This document shows positions 53,506 to 63,671 of a DNA stretch of 64,000 nucleotides, piece after piece. The position numbers and the translations under genes were made by a program. Source of the DNA: Massilia sp. Se16.2.3 (GTDB lineage Bacteria > Pseudomonadota > Gammaproteobacteria > Burkholderiales > Burkholderiaceae_D). Position 1 is the stretch's first letter. Every line of letters begins with the position of its first letter. Location: contig NZ_CP050451.1 of the NCBI RefSeq assembly GCF_014171595.1, positions 496,001-560,000 of the forward strand, written 5' to 3'. The notes under the pieces are model-generated. The model saw nothing but the letters and a program-made list of their open reading frames with translations. It made no database searches and was not told the origin of the DNA.

Positions 53506-54141
53506 TTAGCCCCGCATCTGCACGATGCCGTTCACGATTTTTACCTGGTCGCCGTCATGCCATTCAGGGCGCACAGTCTGTGCAACCGTGCGCGTCGACC
53601 CATTGTTCATGTGGATCGTGGTTTCGTAGCTTTGCGTGGCACGGGCCCGCTTTTCGATCTGGTTCCCGGCAAACGCGCCGCCGATCGCTCCGACGACGGT
53701 CATCGCCTCTTTCCCGTGGCCGCCGCCGACCTGGTTGCCCAACAGGCCGCCAACGACGGCGCCGCCGGCCGCACCAAGACCGCTGCCATCGCCGCGGGTG
53801 TTGATTTCACGGATCGACGCGACAGTGCCGCAGTTCTGGCATACCGGTGCTTCGGTACGGCGTACAGGCTCCGCACGCGGCTGGCGGTACACGACCGGCG
53901 CCGCTGCGAGATGACGGGGTGCGGCATGATCGCCCGCTTGCCTGGCCGGCTTGTCAGGCGACACGGCGGCAGGTTGTGCCAGCGCCAGCGCTGCCTGTTC
54001 GGCAGTCGCGCCGGCAGAGGTCGGCAGCCATCCCATGATGGCGGCGGTGCCGACCAGGCACACGAGCACGACGGCGGAACCCGCTGCGAGCACGACCGGG
54101 TGGGTGCGGCGCTTGGCATCGTTATTGAGGGGCATGTTCAT
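53506..54141 (-). CDS. glycine-zipper 2TM domain membrane protein (SlyB-like)
   Basis: 211 residues. One N-terminal membrane anchor (PVVLAAGSAVVLVCLVGTAA), a Pro/Ala-rich linker, a Cys pair (CQNCGTVASIREINTRGDG) and the glycine zipper GLGAAGGAVVGGLLGNQVGG with AIGGAFAGNQIEK. It ends in a small beta domain (YETTIHMNNGSTRTVAQTV, PEWHDGDQVKIVNG). The family sits in the envelope and is induced by envelope stress. The inner-membrane anchor rather than a lipobox differs from SlyB itself. Confidence 0.85.
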   Translation of the reverse strand: MNMPLNNDAKRRTHPVVLAAGSAVVLVCLVGTAAIMGWLPTSAGATAEQAALALAQPAAVSPDKPARQAGDHAAPRHLAAAPVVYRQPRAEPVRRTEAPVCQNCGTVASIREINTRGDGSGLGAAGGAVVGGLLGNQVGGGHGKEAMTVVGAIGGAFAGNQIEKRARATQSYETTIHMNNGSTRTVAQTVRPEWHDGDQVKIVNGIVQMRG

Positions 54142-54356
54142 GATGTTCTTTCAGTGATGGAATCGGATGGTTCAGCGGTGAATACGGCCTGGTCTTGTTT
54201 TCTTGACCGCTGTTCTGCGACACGTTTCGTGCCGTCAACACCGTTATCCGCCTTTCGACGCCTGCGCTCTGTGGCTTACCGTACGTAGCGAAAAATAGAG
54301 TTGGATGAGCAGGCAACACGATCTCGCGGAGGCAGCCATCCGCCCTGTCCGCCCCG

Positions 54357-54917
54357 TCAAGCGAATTCCACGGCATACAGGCACAGGTCGGGCGCAGCGG
54401 GCATGCGCTCGAGCCTGCGTTCGTAGCGCAGGCCCAGCTTTTCCAGCAGCCTGATCGACGCAGCGTTATCCGGGCGCACCGTGGCGACCACGCGCCGCAA
54501 GCCGAGTTGGCGCGCATGCGCCAGCACGGCCTGCGCCGCCTCGTGGGCATATCCGCTTCCCCAATACTGCGGCAAAAAGGCATAGCCGATATCGACGTCG
54601 TCGAGGAAATCGCGCTTGGCCAGGCCGCAGACGCCGATCGGGCAGCCACCTCCTGCCAGCTCGACCACATCGAAACCGAAACCCAGGCGCGCCACCATCG
54701 CCAGCGGCCCGTTCACGATGTAATCGACCGCGCCCTCCAGGGTGCGTATGCCGCGGTCGCCGATGAAGCGGTGCCAGGACGGATCGTTCAGCAGCGCCAG
54801 CATGAAGGGAGCGTCGTCGACGCGCATGCGGCGCAGGCGCAGGCGTGGGGTCGACAGCACGGGTACCACTGGCGCCACTGCTATCGTGTCTTCTTGCCCG
54901 TCCGGATTGCGGTTCAT
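54357..54917 (-). CDS. GNAT family N-acetyltransferase (RimJ/RimL type)
   Basis: 187 residues from ATG 54917, with GGGG 6 bp upstream. The order TPRLRLRRMRVDDAPFMLAL, GVCGLAKRDFLDDVDIGYAF, YWGSGYAHEAAQAVLAHARQ and VRPDNAASIRLLEKLGLRYE is the RimJ/RimL-like acetyltransferase pattern, with the acetyl-CoA loop at WGSGYA. The substrate is unknown. It is divergent from the histidine phosphatase gene across 138 bp. Confidence 0.85.
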   Translation of the reverse strand: MNRNPDGQEDTIAVAPVVPVLSTPRLRLRRMRVDDAPFMLALLNDPSWHRFIGDRGIRTLEGAVDYIVNGPLAMVARLGFGFDVVELAGGGCPIGVCGLAKRDFLDDVDIGYAFLPQYWGSGYAHEAAQAVLAHARQLGLRRVVATVRPDNAASIRLLEKLGLRYERRLERMPAAPDLCLYAVEFA

Positions 54918-55055
54918 ATCATTCCCCTGCAGAGATCGTCCCTGTAAAAGGTAGCACAGGTCTGCCGGTGTGCTACCTTGTCGCCCGATGCGCTGCCAAC
55001 ATGACAGCAACCTGGCCACGAACTGGCACCCACCGCGACCGATGAAAGGAACACC

Positions 55056-55577
55056 ATGTCACTGCTGACGCGCCTGTCCGGCGCTTGCGCCCTCGTCCTT
55101 GCCGTGCTCGCGCCAGGCGCGGCACTGGCCGAGCCATCGATGATCTACCTCGTGCGCCACGGCGAAAAGGCGCTCGAGGGCAAGGATCCGGAGCTGACGC
55201 CCCAGGGCCGGCAGCGCGCGCAGAACATCGCCACCATGCTGGGCAAGGCCGGCATCGCCCACATATTCAGCACGCCGACCAACCGCACGCAGCAGACCGC
55301 GCAGCCGCTGGCGCAGCACAGCGGTTTGCCGGTGCAGCTGTACGATCCGAAGACGCCGCAGGCCTTGGTGGCGAAAGTGAAAACCCTGAACGGTGCGGTG
55401 CTCGTCGTCGGCCACTCGAACACGCTGTCGGAACTGGTGCGCCTGTTCGGCGGCCAGCCAGGAAGCGACATTGCCGACAACGAATTCGACCGCCTCTACC
55501 AGCTGATACCGGGCGCCGGCGGTGCCATCACCACCGTCCTGTTCACGTCGCTGCCGGCCACCGGCGCGGCCCCGTAA
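55056..55577 (+). CDS. secreted histidine phosphatase (SixA/phosphoglycerate mutase-like)
   Basis: 173 residues. Signal peptide MSLLTRLSGACALVLAVLAP with cleavage near ALA-E. The RHG catalytic motif is IYLVRHGEKALEG, the second half has FSTPTNRTQQTAQPLA, and the distal His is in VLVVGHSNTLSEL. AAGGA lies 6 bp before the ATG. It is exported, unlike SixA, so it probably acts on a periplasmic phosphoester. Confidence 0.85.
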   Translation: MSLLTRLSGACALVLAVLAPGAALAEPSMIYLVRHGEKALEGKDPELTPQGRQRAQNIATMLGKAGIAHIFSTPTNRTQQTAQPLAQHSGLPVQLYDPKTPQALVAKVKTLNGAVLVVGHSNTLSELVRLFGGQPGSDIADNEFDRLYQLIPGAGGAITTVLFTSLPATGAAP

Positions 55578-55580
55578 GCG

Positions 55581-57695
55581 CTACAAATTGCGCTCGAGCG
55601 CCGCGCGCAGCGTCGCCACGCCATCGGCAGTGACGGCGCGCCGGATCGTGCCGCCATCGGCATCGCGGTAGCGCGACGCGCTGCGCCCGTCGCGGCCCAG
55701 CGCATTGGCTACGCTCAGCCGCAGGCGCCAGCCGGCGCCGACAGTGCTCAGCCAATAGGCATCGAGCAGCGCGCGTGCGCCGCGCTCGCCCCGTACGCCC
55801 GCGGCCGACACGCTGGCGTCGCTACCCTGATACGCCAGGCTGGTCCCGGCACTCCACAGCTTGCCGCGGTAGTCGATGCCGGCGTTGGCCGTAAAGCCCA
55901 CCTGTTCGCCCAGCCGGTTGTCGGGACCGGGCACGCTGTCGAGCCAGGACCAGTTGCGGCCGGCGTTCAGGCGCAATTCAAGGGCACCCCGGCCAGCACG
56001 GCCTGCGACTTGATATCGAACTCGATGCCCGCCACCCGGGCGCGGCCGCCATTGACCGGACGCGACACCCAGCTGGCGCCGTCGCGGTACAGCAGCTGCG
56101 TGGTCACGTCCTCGACGCGGCGCGCATAGGCCGAGACGCTGGCCACGCCATCCTTGCCGACATAGCGCTCCCAGGCCAGGTCGAGGCCCCAGCTCACTTC
56201 CGGGCGCAGGGCCGGGTTGCCTTCGACATCCGGATTGACGGCGCTATTGTTGTTATTGATGGTGTAGCGGCGCGGCACCAGGTCGCGCGTGAGCGGGGCT
56301 TTATAGGTGCGTGCCAGCGCCAGGCGCAGCTGGCGCTTTTCCGGCAGCTTCCACAGCAGTTGCAGGATCGGGCTGGCCGCGCCGCTCGAGCCGCTCACCT
56401 GTGCCAGGTCGCGTCCTTCGGTGGCGGTGCGCACGCCCTCCCAGCGCATGCCCGGGTAGGCCTGCAATGCGGGCGAGATCTCCCATTCGTCCTGCGCGAA
56501 CAGCGCCAGGCGCTCGACCTGCGCCGTGTAGTCCTGCAGGCGCTGGGCGGCAGGTGCGCCGTTCACGGTATCGCGCTGGTGGCGCTGCTCGTCGCGCGTC
56601 GTATGGGCGGCCTCCCAGCCGAGCGCCAGGCTGTGCGCGCTGCCGAGCGGCGCCGGTATTTGCCGCTGAGGTTAGCGGTACGCTCGTCCGCGCCGGCCGC
56701 GACGAAGCGCGCCAGGCCCGCGCTGCCGTCCGGGCGCGCGCCTTCGAACAGGTAGCCGGGCGGCGCCGGCTGGCGTCGACGCTGCCCTTCAGGGTGAGCT
56801 TGCCGGCCTCGCCGACGCGGCGTGCCCAGGCGAGGTTGCTGCGCAGGCTGGCGGTGTGGGCCGACATGGCGGCGACGCTGTCCGGGTAGGCGCTGGGGTC
56901 GCCCAGCAAGGCCGCTTCCCGGCTCGCCATGCCGCTGCGGATGCGGGTCGCCTCCAGCAGCGTTTGCCAGGCCAGGGTGTCGCCATCGGCCAGGTCCCAG
57001 TTCAGCGTGGGCGCGACATTGAGCCGCTGGATCCGGCCAGCCGCGCGTTCGTCGATCCGGCGCAGCACCAGCGGCCTGCCGTCGGGTCCATCGATGGCCT
57101 CGTCGGTGGCATACAGGTCGACCTCCGTGTTTTGTTCCAGCGTCGCTCCGACCGACCACGACAGGCTGCCATCGCGTCCGCCGAAGCGGGTCGAGACGCC
57201 GGGATTCCATTCGCTTCTCCGGTAGCCGAGCGTCGCCTTGTCTTCGCGCCCGGGGCCGGCGCGCTTGCGCAGCACGATGTTGATGCTGCCGGCCACGGCC
57301 TGCGTGCTCTGGTCCGCGCTGGCGCTGCGCGACACCTCGATCCGCTCGACCAGCTCGGGCGCGATGCTGTCGATCGAGAAGCCCTGCGGCGCCGGCTGGC
57401 CGTCGATCAGGATCTGCGTATAGCCCGCGCCCAGGCCGCGCATGCGCACCTCGCTGCCGACGATCGCGATGCCCGGCTGGCGCTTGAGCACTTGGGCCAG
57501 GCTGTTGTCGCCGTAGCGGGCGATGTCGGCGCGGCCGACGACCAGGCGGGCGACTGTCGCCTCGCGTCGCTGATCCTGCGTCGATGCGCCCTGGACCTCC
57601 ACCCGGTAAGGCGCAGTGGGTGGCGGCTCCGCGCCCTGCTGGGCAAGGGCAAGCGAACAGGGGAACAGCAGCGACAGGGTCAGGAAGCGGGGCAT
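55581..57695 (-). pseudogene. TonB-dependent outer-membrane receptor, frameshifted
   Basis: The signal peptide (MPRFLTLSLLFPCSLALA) and plug domain (QVLKRQPGIAIVGSEVRMRG, YTQILIDGQPAPQGF, SINIVLRKRAG) are in one frame to about 56770. The barrel continues in a second (PPGYLFEGARPDGSAGL), a third (LFAQDEWEISPALQAYPGMR to FDIKSQAVLAGVP) and, after about 55975, a fourth stretch back in the first frame (GIDYRGKLWSAGTSLAYQGS, ending LERNL). Each change fits loss of one base. The expected length is about 705 residues. No iron or sugar utilisation genes adjoin. The LytS/LytTR pair next to it, divergently transcribed, may control it. Confidence 0.75.
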
Positions 57696-57843
57696 CGGAT
57701 CGGATCGGTGGTCGTCAAGGCTGTCAATGTGATGGTGCGGCGGCAGGGTGAAAACAGTCTTGTGACGAAACCCGGCAAGCGTGGGATGAAGCCGGGTGCC
57801 GCGCGTTTTTTGCCTCCAGGCGCGCTGTTATACTCGAACCCAG

Positions 57844-58945
57844 ATGAAACAACAACAACGCAAGGCGGCGCGCATCGTCCTCACCCACATCGCCTTCTGG
57901 AGCATGCTCACCGGCGCCGGGGCGCTCGGCTCCTGGACCGACAAGATCGCGACCGGACATCCGCAATCGTACGCATTCCTCCTGCTCGACTGGTGGCTCG
58001 GCCATGTGCCGATGATGGTCCTGAGCAGTAGCCTGAGCCTGGCGCTGGCGTGGCGCCCGGCGCTGTTCACCGACCGCCTGCGTACGCTGGGCATCTACGC
58101 GGCGCTGGCGCTGTTCCTGCCGCTCGAGTGGCTGTATATCGGCAGTGTCGATGTGCTGCTGCGCGGCGAGGTGCTGACCCTCGCCAGTGCCTGGGCCGAA
58201 TTCGTCAAGATGCGCAAGCTGACCTGGTTCAGCGAAACCGCCTGGACCAGTGGCACCTTCATTGCCATGGTCGCCCTCGGCAATCTGCGCGAAGCACGTG
58301 CCCGCAGCGAGGCCTTTGCCCAAGCCCAGGCGGAAAACCTGAACCTGCACCTGGCACTGGAACAGCAGCGCATGCTGGCCCTGCGCGCCCAGCTCGAGCC
58401 TCACTTCATCTTCAATGCCCTGAACGCCATCAGCGCCCTGGTGCGCGGCGGCGACAGGCCCGATGCGCTGGCCGGCATCGGCCGCCTGTCCGACCTGCTG
58501 CGCTATGCCTTGTCCGCCACCCAGCGCGAGCAGGCGACCATCGACGAGGAACTCGGCTTCGTGCGCGACTACCTCGCTCTGCAGCGCCTGCGCTACGGCG
58601 AGCGCCTGCGCATCCGCATCGAGGGCGACGACGAGACCGTGCGGCGCGGCCCCTGCCCGCCCCTGCTGCTGCAGCCACTGATCGAGAACGCCCTGCGCCA
58701 CGACCTCGATTGCCACGATGGCCCGGGCGACATCCGCCTGTCGTTCGTACGCGAGCGAACGGCTCCTGATCCGCGTGATGAATCCGGTCAGCCCGGCGGC
58801 GTCGCCGAATCCCGGCACGGGACTGGGACTGCGCAACACGCGTGCGCGCCTGGCCCTGGCCGACCCGGGCGCGTCGCTGCGCACCGAGCGCGTCGGCGAG
58901 CACTTCCTGGCCGAGATCAGCCTGCCGCTGGCGGCGCAGGACTGA
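57844..58945 (+). pseudogene. LytS-type sensor histidine kinase, one frameshift
   Basis: From ATG 57844 (MKQQQRKAARIVLTHIAFWS), four membrane helices in the first 160 residues. The His_kinase domain has LRAQLEPHFIFNALNAISAL (phospho-His in EPHFIFN), FVRDYLALQRLRYGERLRI and LLLQPLIENALRHD. Near 58755 the frame moves by one base, and the ATP-binding end is in the new frame (ERLLIRVMN, GTGLGLRNTRARLAL, FLAEISLPLAAQD). The protein joins well across the break, so an error is likely. It ends 3 bp before the LytTR regulator, its obvious partner. Confidence 0.75.
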
Positions 58946-58948
58946 AGC

Positions 58949-59704
58949 ATGCCGATCCGCTACGCCATCGTCGACGACGAAACGCCTGGCCGCACCAACC
59001 TGCGTCTGGCGATGGAGGCGCATCCCGACTGGCAGCTGGTAGCCGAGTGCGAGAGCGCCGCGCAGGCACGGGGCGTGCTGGCCGCCGGCGGGATCGAGGT
59101 GCTGTTCCTCGACATCCAGATGCCGCGCGAATCGGGCCTGCTGCTGGCGCGCGAGCTGGCGCGCATGGCTGAACCGCCGCTGGTGGTGTTCGTGACGGCC
59201 CACAGCGAGCATGCGGTCGCCGCCTTCGAGGTGCACGCGCTCGACTACCTGCTCAAGCCGCTCGACGACGCGCGCCTGGCGCAGGCCGTCGAACGCGCCG
59301 CGGCGATGCTGGCCGCCCGCCAGCGCGCTGCCTACGGCGCGGCCATGCGCGGCTATACGGAAAGTCCGCCCTGGGTCGAACAGATCAGCGTGCGCTCGGT
59401 GGGGCGCATCGATACGGTGGCGGTGCTCGATATCGCCTGGATCGAGGCCCAGGGGAACTACGTGGCCCTGCACCTGGGCGCGCGCACGCTGCTGCATCGG
59501 GTGGCGCTGAGCCGGCTGGAGGCGCTGCTGGATCCGCAGCAGTTTTTACGTGTGCACCGCAGTGTCATCGTGCGGCGGCGGGAAGCGATCGGCTTGTCCG
59601 TGGTCGGGGACGGAACTTATTTGCTGCGCCTGCGCGATGGGAGCGAGGTGGCGGTCAGCGAGCGGTATGTGGGCGCGGTGCGCGCGCTGCTGGGGGTTTC
59701 GTAG
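58949..59704 (+). CDS. LytTR family response regulator
   Basis: 251 residues. Receiver domain with IVDDETPGRTNL, VLFLDIQMPRESGL (phospho-Asp) and ALDYLLKPLDD. The LytTR DNA-binding domain is at about 145-250 (IAWIEAQGNYVALHLG, FLRVHRSVIVRR, YLLRLRDGSEVAVSERY). It forms a two-component pair with the LytS-type kinase 3 bp upstream. Its TAG stop is supplied by the left end of a REP-like element. Confidence 0.93.
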   Translation: MPIRYAIVDDETPGRTNLRLAMEAHPDWQLVAECESAAQARGVLAAGGIEVLFLDIQMPRESGLLLARELARMAEPPLVVFVTAHSEHAVAAFEVHALDYLLKPLDDARLAQAVERAAAMLAARQRAAYGAAMRGYTESPPWVEQISVRSVGRIDTVAVLDIAWIEAQGNYVALHLGARTLLHRVALSRLEALLDPQQFLRVHRSVIVRRREAIGLSVVGDGTYLLRLRDGSEVAVSERYVGAVRALLGVS

Positions 59705-59862
59705 GGTGGATTTTGCATTGAAGCCCTCGGCTTCAATGCCCCACGCGGTATAGGACCGATGCATCGTCACACCGTAGTTCGTAGCCCGATGCGGTAGCGT
59801 TGAGGAATGGGCGTTTCGATTGCTCGACCGTGCTATACCGCGTGGGCGGAGCCCACCCTACG
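59700..59862. repeat. REP-like composite palindromic repeat (GTAGGGTGG family)
   Basis: It starts CGTAGGGTGG (59700) and ends GCCCACCCTACG (59851-59862), like the element at 5441-5529. Inside are a hairpin ATTGAAGCC/GGCTTCAAT (59718-59738) and a 13-bp perfect inverted repeat CCACGCGGTATAG (59740-59752) / CTATACCGCGTGG (59833-59845). It fills most of the gap between the LytTR gene and the M14 peptidase gene. Confidence 0.7.
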
Positions 59863-59900
59863 GATAGACGGCGCAAGCTGCCTGGCCAACGCCACCAATT

Positions 59901-59933
59901 AAAAAGGCCGGGATGTCCCGGCCTCTGCTTTTT
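59901..59933. terminator. bidirectional rho-independent terminator
   Basis: AGGCCGGGA/TCCCGGCCT stem with AAAAA on the left and CTGCTTTTT on the right. It can end both the LytTR transcript and the convergent M14 peptidase gene. Confidence 0.75.
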
Positions 59934-61708
59934 ACGGCGCGACGTCCGTGCGCAGCACCGGATACAGGTTCAGGCGCTCGTCCCAGGAGGCGTGGCGGCG
60001 GGCGAAGAACTCGAGGCGTTTATGGGCGTTCTTCGCGAACGCCGGGTCGCTCTCGACGCGGCGCTTGAACTCGGCGGCGAGGGCCGGGTCGGCGGCCATC
60101 TGTTCGCGTGCCACGTCCTCGGCCACGTATTCCTCCATGTACTCCTTCGGCTCGAAGGCATTGTTGAACAGGCCCCAGGCCAGCAGCGAGTCCGGTGCCT
60201 GCGGTTCCAGCATCGCCATCACCAGGCGCGCTTTGGGCTGGGCGACCGGCACGAACAGGGGCGCCGCGGCCAACGCTGCGCGGCTCGCGCTTCCAGCCGC
60301 CTTCCACCGTCAGGCGCTGGTGCGACTCGAACGAGGTGGCACCAAACGTCGCCTTGTCGGCGCGGAAGGTCTCGGTGTCGACACCCTCGAGTGCCTTGTC
60401 GAGCTTGCGGAAGGCGATGCCATGCTGCGTCAGCTTGGCCGCGACCATCGCCGCATGCGCGGCCGGGACGATGTAGCCGGCACGCGGCGCCGTCACTTCC
60501 AGGTCGGCCACCACCTCGTCGCGCAGCGGCACGCGCCACACCTGCGGTTTGCTTTCGTCGTAGCGCGTCATCAGGATGCCGGAGACTTCGGACGGCGTGC
60601 GCGTGTACTCGTAGCCGTTGAAGTCCACCATCTTCGTCTTCTCGGTGGTCTTGTAGCTCAGGGCCACCGGCGTGCCCGCGAGCTGGCGTGCGCGCGCGTC
60701 GGCGCTGGCGGCCGCCTGCTGCCAGGCCTTGCCGTTCTGCGCCACCTGCTCCAGTACCGAGATCACGCTATTGTGGGTGATGCGCACGCGGGTCGGATAA
60801 TCCTTCCACGAGTGGGTCTCGACCAGCATGGCCATGCGGTTACGCAGCGGGAAGTAGCCGGTCGAGAAGCGCGGGTCCGACACGCCATCGACGAAACCTG
60901 ATTGCGGATCGTCCGTCTTGGCGAACGACATGTAGTAGGACTGCGGGGTCGAGCCCTGCCTGGTGATGTCGGCGATGACCTTGTCGCGCAGCGCCAGGCC
61001 GGCCTGGCGGAATTCGGGGTCGGCGGAATACACGGGTTCGACCTGGATCGAGACATCGTGCTGGAACTTGGCGCCGTCGGTGACGTGCAGGTCGACATAG
61101 GTCAGCGGGTCCCACTTGTTCACCAGTGCCAGCATCGCCTGCATCTCGGGCGAGTCGGCCTTGACGTAGTCGCGGTTCAGGTTGAAGTTCTGCGCCGTGG
61201 TGCGCCAGCCCATCTCGACCGGGCCGCGCTGGTTCGGGCGGTTCCACTTCTGGAAGCGCTCGTGGCCGTCGACATTGAAAACGGGGACGAACAGCAGCAC
61301 CTGCTTGTCGAGGGCGCCCCGGGCCAGGCGGCCCTCGAGGATTTCGCGCAGCGCCAGGAAGCCGGCATCCTTGCCGTCGATCTCGCCGGCATGGATGCCG
61401 CCCTGGATCAGCGTCACCGGCAGGCCGGCCTTGCTTGCCGCCTGCGGGGTGAAGGCGCCGCTGGTGGTGGCCACCAGCGCCAGCATCGGGCGGTCTTCCG
61501 GCGTGCGGCCGAATTCGATGCATTTCACCGCTTTCGGATACGCCCTGGCAAACGCCGCGCACAGCTTGACGACTTCGTCGTAACGGCCCGTGGCCTGGAA
61601 GCCGGAACGCTCCGAGACGGTGGTCAGGTCAGGGGCGCTGTGGGCTGGCGCGGCGTGGGACAGCGGCATGGCGCCGAGCAGCGCAAGCAGTAACGCAGAA
61701 CGAATCAT
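59932..61708 (-). pseudogene. secreted M14 zinc carboxypeptidase family protein, one frameshift
   Basis: From ATG 61708 (GGAG 8 bp upstream), signal peptide MIRSALLLALLGAMPLSHAA. M14 zinc ligands are in LIQGGIHAGEIDGKD (His and Glu) and YVDLHVTDG (His), with NFNLNRDYVKADSPEM and the substrate arginine region. The C-terminal catalytic Glu region is MLVETHSWKDYPTRV. Near 60290 one extra base moves the frame, and the last 113 residues (VPVAQPKARLVMAMLEPQAP to LNLYPVLRTDVAP) are in the new one. The expected length is about 590 residues. A periplasmic or secreted peptidase with all ligands kept, so the shift may be an error. Confidence 0.75.
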
Positions 61709-61869
61709 CGATGTCACTCCGGCAGAAATGGTGAAGGCGAAAGGAAGAGGGGCAAAGCGGAAAATTATAGTCGCGTTTTCCCTTGCACAGGCGGCAGCTT
61801 GCCCGCTTTCGGCGCTATCGCCTGCGGGCGTATTGACACCCGGTGAAGTGGGAATACGGAACGCGCATG

Positions 61870-61897
61870 AAAAAGCGCCACCCGAAGGTGGCGCTTG
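61870..61897 (-). terminator. rho-independent terminator after the S41 protease gene
   Basis: Minus strand AAGCGCCACC TTC GGGTGGCGCTT followed by TTT. It lies in the 221-bp gap between the M14 and S41 genes, which holds no other feature seen. Confidence 0.8.
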
Positions 61898-61938
61898 CCG
61901 ACATCCAGACCATGACGCGGCCGTGGCCGCGCCTGTCC

Positions 61939-63489
61939 TTAGCGTGGCTTGTTGTAGATCGCGATCTGGGAGACCGCCGAGCGCACCTGGTGCGGCGTTG
62001 CCAAGGCCATCGCCTGTGCCGAGGTACGGGCCGGGCAGGCACGGTTGGCGCGGTAGCTCAGTGCGGCCGACAACATCGCCTCGTTGGTGTCGCCCAGGTC
62101 GTGCGACAGGTCATCGGCCACCGAGCAGTTCGGGGCGATACCGTTGGCGTAGTCGCCGAAGCCCTTCGCGTTCACGCTCTGGAACTCGACCGAGAAATAG
62201 GTCGTGCCGCAGTTCGGGACCGGGGTGAAGCCATACGGCTTGCCGCAGGTGGTGGCGCCAATCACATTGACCTCGACATCGACGCCGCGCAGGCCGTTGA
62301 TGATCGATTCGCTGGCCGAGCAGGTGCCCGAGGTGGTCAGCACCGTGACCTTGCTCAGGCCCAGATAAGGCAGCGGGGCGTTCTTGTCGACGGCATTCGC
62401 GCCGGTGCCATAGCCGTAGGGCTTCGACACGAAGCGGATGATTTCCGGCGTCTGGCGGGCTTCGATCTTGTTGTTGTACTGCAGGCGCGAGAACACCTTG
62501 TTCTCCGTCGTTGGGCCGGCAATCATGTACGACAGTTCGCCGGCAACGCCCAGCAGGCCGCCGCCGTTGTAGCGCAGGTCGAGGACGAGGTCGTTGATGC
62601 CCGCGTTGCGCAGGGTCGTGATCGACTCGATCAGCTGGCGCTCGGCTACCGCATTGTGGTTCTCGAAGCTCAGGTAACCCACCTTGCCGGTCGGGGTGTC
62701 GATGACGCGGGTGTACTTCACCGAGGACGCCGTCACGTCGGCCGCTTGCATCGACACGTTCAGGTCGACGCCGTTGCGCTTCAGGGTGAAGCTGTGCAGG
62801 CCGGATGCGCTCGGGAACAGGCCGGCATTGATCTTGTCGACCGTCGCGCCGTCGGAACCGTTGACGAAGTCGGCGCCGTCGACCACGGTCAGCTGGTCGC
62901 CACGGCGCAGGCCGGCGGCGGCGGCCGGCGAACCCGGCTCGACGATGGCCACGCGCCAGGTACGCGGTGCGCTCCCTCCGGCGCTGCTCCAGGTGATGCC
63001 ATAGCCGAGTTCAATCCCGGAATTGCTCATCTTGTCCCACTCGTCCGATGGATAGGTGAAGTGGTACATGTCCTTGTCGTGGATCGGCGACATCAGCTTG
63101 TCGAAGTAGTCGACCGGATTGCTGAATTGCGACATCTGGAAGTCGGTCGGGATCTCGTTGTACCAGAGGTAGTACTGGTTCGACCAGGCGCGCAGGAAGG
63201 TCAGCTCGTCGCGCAGGCTGCCTTGGCGGTCCGGATATGGTTTGCCGGTGTAGGGATCGATGCCGGTGCGCGGCTTGGCGCAGCGGTTCCAGTAGGTGTC
63301 GAAAGCATCGCCCAGGGTGGAAAGGACCGGATCGGGACCTGCGTTCGAGTTAATCGGGGGATTGGTGACGTTGCCGGGTTCGCCGCCGCCACCGCCACAG
63401 GCGGCAAGCGTCAACGCGGCCGCGAGGCCAGTGCACATCAGGCGGAGCGAAGCGGTCAGTTGACCGCGTTGGGGTATCGACAATTTCAT
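61939..63489 (-). CDS. S41 family (C-terminal processing) peptidase lipoprotein
   Basis: 516 residues from ATG 63489 (MKLSIPQRGQLTASLRLMCT). Lipobox LTLAAC is followed by GGGGGEPGN. An N-terminal helical domain is followed by a PDZ domain (VAIVEPGSPAAAAGLRRGDQ) and the S41 core: VGYLSFENHNAV, LVLDLRYNGGGLLGVAGEL, the nucleophile region TSGTCSASESIINGL and TTCGKPYGFTPVP. The Asn-Cys-Gly motifs and extra cysteines suggest disulfides. The longer frame to 63549 adds 20 residues without signal character. A membrane-anchored periplasmic protease; the target is unknown. Confidence 0.88.
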   Translation of the reverse strand: MKLSIPQRGQLTASLRLMCTGLAAALTLAACGGGGGEPGNVTNPPINSNAGPDPVLSTLGDAFDTYWNRCAKPRTGIDPYTGKPYPDRQGSLRDELTFLRAWSNQYYLWYNEIPTDFQMSQFSNPVDYFDKLMSPIHDKDMYHFTYPSDEWDKMSNSGIELGYGITWSSAGGSAPRTWRVAIVEPGSPAAAAGLRRGDQLTVVDGADFVNGSDGATVDKINAGLFPSASGLHSFTLKRNGVDLNVSMQAADVTASSVKYTRVIDTPTGKVGYLSFENHNAVAERQLIESITTLRNAGINDLVLDLRYNGGGLLGVAGELSYMIAGPTTENKVFSRLQYNNKIEARQTPEIIRFVSKPYGYGTGANAVDKNAPLPYLGLSKVTVLTTSGTCSASESIINGLRGVDVEVNVIGATTCGKPYGFTPVPNCGTTYFSVEFQSVNAKGFGDYANGIAPNCSVADDLSHDLGDTNEAMLSAALSYRANRACPARTSAQAMALATPHQVRSAVSQIAIYNKPR

Positions 63490-63610
63490 GAGCAATGTAT
63501 CTAGGACAAGTTCGTGATGGAGGGAGAAGCCAGACCGCCCGCTTTGCAAAACGGTGCGTTTATTATTTGTTTTAAAATTTTTTCAACATAAATTATCCAT
63601 GCTCTGAAGC

Positions 63611-63646
63611 AAAAACGCCAGAACCAGCTTACGGCCGGTCCTGGCG
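63611..63646 (-). terminator. rho-independent terminator after the indolepyruvate oxidoreductase-like gene
   Basis: Minus strand ACGCCAGGACC...GGTTCTGGCGT stem followed by TTTT, about 25 bp after the stop at 63672. Confidence 0.75.
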
Positions 63647-63671
63647 TGGTGCTTTATCGCCCAAAAAATGC